From Ferruginibacter sp. (GTDB lineage: Bacteria; Bacteroidota; Bacteroidia; Chitinophagales; Chitinophagaceae): a stretch of 44,919 nt of DNA. The notes below the pieces were generated by a model, which was not told the origin of the DNA, did no database searches, and saw nothing but the letters and a program-made list of their open reading frames with translations. A program made the translations under genes and the position numbers. This document shows, one piece after another, positions 43,929 to 44,919 of the stretch. The stretch is taken from NCBI GenBank assembly GCA_014379905.1, contig JACMKX010000135.1, forward strand, positions 1-44,919, in the 5' to 3' direction. Numbering within the stretch: the first letter of the stretch is position 1; each line of letters begins with the position of its first letter.

Positions 43929-44339
43929 ATGCAATACAAAAACTTAAAAATCGAATACGTCTTACCAATCATCCTTCTGCTGGGTTTATCTGAACCCATC
44001 CTTGCTAAGACCTTAAAAACAAGCAACTGGAAACTCGAAAACAGGAGGCTGTTAATCGGGCATTTAACTTTGGATAGTCTGCTTCCTGCAAGGGACGCAG
44101 TATCAAAAAAATACGCTTATGCCGAATTGCTATACCAGGTTCATTTCAGCATTCCCAAATTCAGACTTGTGGGAAAAACCGTTCCCCCGCAACTAATAAC
44201 GGCCGTTAACGCGGCTAATAACCGCGATGAAGCATTGGATCTACTGGGAGATAGTGGATGGGAATTAATATCAGTGATTACCCGCAATTTCGATGGTGGT
44301 TTTGAGTTGTTTTTCTTCTTTAAAAAAACGGTCGACTGA
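43929..44339 (+). CDS. Small exported protein with a DUF4177-like tail
   Basis: A 136-residue product from ATG 43929; an in-frame ATG at 43887 adds 14 unlikely residues inside the upstream remnant. The N-terminal hydrophobic stretch ends near PILAK, suggesting export. The C-terminal third has ALDLLGDSGWELISVITRNF and FELFFFFKK, the pattern of DUF4177-type domains. Function unknown. It is intact, although both flanks are decayed. Confidence 0.6.
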   Translation: MQYKNLKIEYVLPIILLLGLSEPILAKTLKTSNWKLENRRLLIGHLTLDSLLPARDAVSKKYAYAELLYQVHFSIPKFRLVGKTVPPQLITAVNAANNRDEALDLLGDSGWELISVITRNFDGGFELFFFFKKTVD

Positions 44340-44423
44340 AAGTGACATGATAGCGCTCTATAAGCAGCCCTCCTTCCAGGTTCAAAGTCTGCTTCGCCCC
44401 ACTTAGAGCAAAAAAAAAAATAA

Positions 44424-44681
44424 ATAAAATTCAAAGATGTAGTTGAACACTATCGCCAGTTTATTACGCTGCTGGAACAGCCACCTATTTTGATTGGACA
44501 TTCGCTAGGTGGCCTTATTGTTCAAAAACTTATGCAGAGTCAAAAAGGCACATTAGGTATCTTCATTGCATCGGCCTCGCCAAAAGGAGTATGGTCTTTT
44601 AAGTGGAGTTTTATAAAATCAAACTTTGGGGTAGTAAATCCTACTAAGGGCAACAGCCTGTTTTGTGGTACCCGCGAGTGA
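44424..44681 (+). pseudogene. Internal fragment of an alpha/beta hydrolase
   Basis: After a stop at 44421, the frame reads DVVEHYRQFITLLEQPPILI, then the nucleophile elbow GHSLGG (Ser in TCG, near 44499) and FIASASPKGVWSF. It ends at 44681 without the acid and histidine parts, and has no N-terminal strands or start. It is a truncated remnant of a hydrolase gene. Confidence 0.65.
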
Positions 44682-44839
44682 TTCACTATGCAATTTGCAA
44701 CACCCTTTTTTCCGCCGATGGTGTTCACTAATTGTCTCAGACCCATACCCCAACCAGCACACGCCAACGTGGGTGTTTTGAGGGTGACCGAGAATTCAAC
44801 CTAATGCAACAAAATTAGTCGAATAGTTGTCATTTCTGT

Positions 44840-44919
44840 ATGCAAAAATTCAAGCCTGTAATTACAGATCAATTATTTCTGCTTCCACCTAGCATTGAAG
44901 ATTTTATTCCGCAAGGTCA
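44840..44919 (+). mobile_element. 5' end of an IS1182-type transposase gene, cut by the window edge
   Basis: From ATG 44840 the frame reads MQKFKPVITDQLFLLPPSIE and continues DFIPQGH to the edge (26 codons). This start (F-K-P, then LLPPS.EDFIP..H) is characteristic of IS1182-family DDE transposases of Bacteroidota. The left terminal repeat should lie in 44682-44839, but I could not define it. Confidence 0.75.

Noticed and set aside
1..44919. Search by eye for tRNA, rRNA and CRISPR arrays
   Set aside because: No cloverleaf-like GTTCGA-containing gene, rRNA core sequence or regular repeat-spacer array was recognised.

Overview
The window reads as the chromosome of a Bacteroidota bacterium, most likely Chitinophagaceae or a close relative (inference from gene content). 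The evidence is SusC/SusD/SusE-type outer-membrane glycan import, two proteins with type IX secretion (T9SS) C-terminal tails, a DUF5916 protein, TPR-type and LytS-type histidine kinases, TM-AraC regulators and many 'KK..C' lipoproteins. No rRNA, tRNA or CRISPR array was seen.

Layout. (1) 1-5657, minus strand: a tight three-gene operon with a TIR-domain protein (WCxxE catalytic motif), a membrane-anchored KGGVGR-variant P-loop ATPase, and a very large protein with two alpha/beta-hydrolase domains. The last runs off the left edge in a segment that resembles the linker found before CHAT (caspase-like) domains. This looks like an NTP-controlled biological conflict (immune or cell-suicide) system and is the most interesting unit here. 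(2) 5.7-17.1 kb: mixed housekeeping and accessory genes: a glycine-zipper lipoprotein, a region-4-less sigma-like protein, a DUF5916 barrel, a Gfo/Idh/MocA oxidoreductase with a Tat-type class V aminotransferase, a T9SS esterase, a TM-AraC regulator, and an NTF2-like/PQQ sugar dehydrogenase fusion. (3) 17.2-17.9 kb: broken remnants resembling DUF4384 and the end of a caspase-type protein. (4) 18.4-29.1 kb and 37.0-40.4 kb: a starch/maltodextrin utilisation regulon in three minus-strand transcription units: susC-susD-susE-susF-like; T9SS GH13 amylase plus a catalytically dead Nudix/winged-helix regulator; and an SLC45/GPH-like sugar transporter plus a periplasmic GH13 (SusA-like). Just upstream of each unit lies the same palindrome, GTGTA-N5-TACAC. 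It was found by eye and probably is the operator of the Nudix regulator.

(5) 29.4-36.7 kb, between the starch units: a TPR histidine kinase with a NarL-type response regulator, a GNAT and a DinB-like protein, a LytS/LytTR pair preceded by an unlisted 58-residue membrane protein, small secreted proteins and a DoxX protein. (6) 40.6-43.4 kb: a cytosolic trypsin-like protease, a lipoprotein, a Crp/Fnr regulator and an alpha/beta hydrolase. (7) 43.4-44.9 kb: a decaying region of frameshifted fragments, ending in the first 26 codons of an IS1182-type transposase at the right edge.

How the starch genes probably work together: the T9SS amylase cuts starch outside the cell, SusD/E/F lipoproteins bind the fragments, SusC imports them with TonB energy, SusA cuts them in the periplasm, the MFS protein takes the products into the cytoplasm, and the Nudix protein senses an intracellular sugar or derivative. 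Family assignments rest on motifs read from the translations, without database searches.
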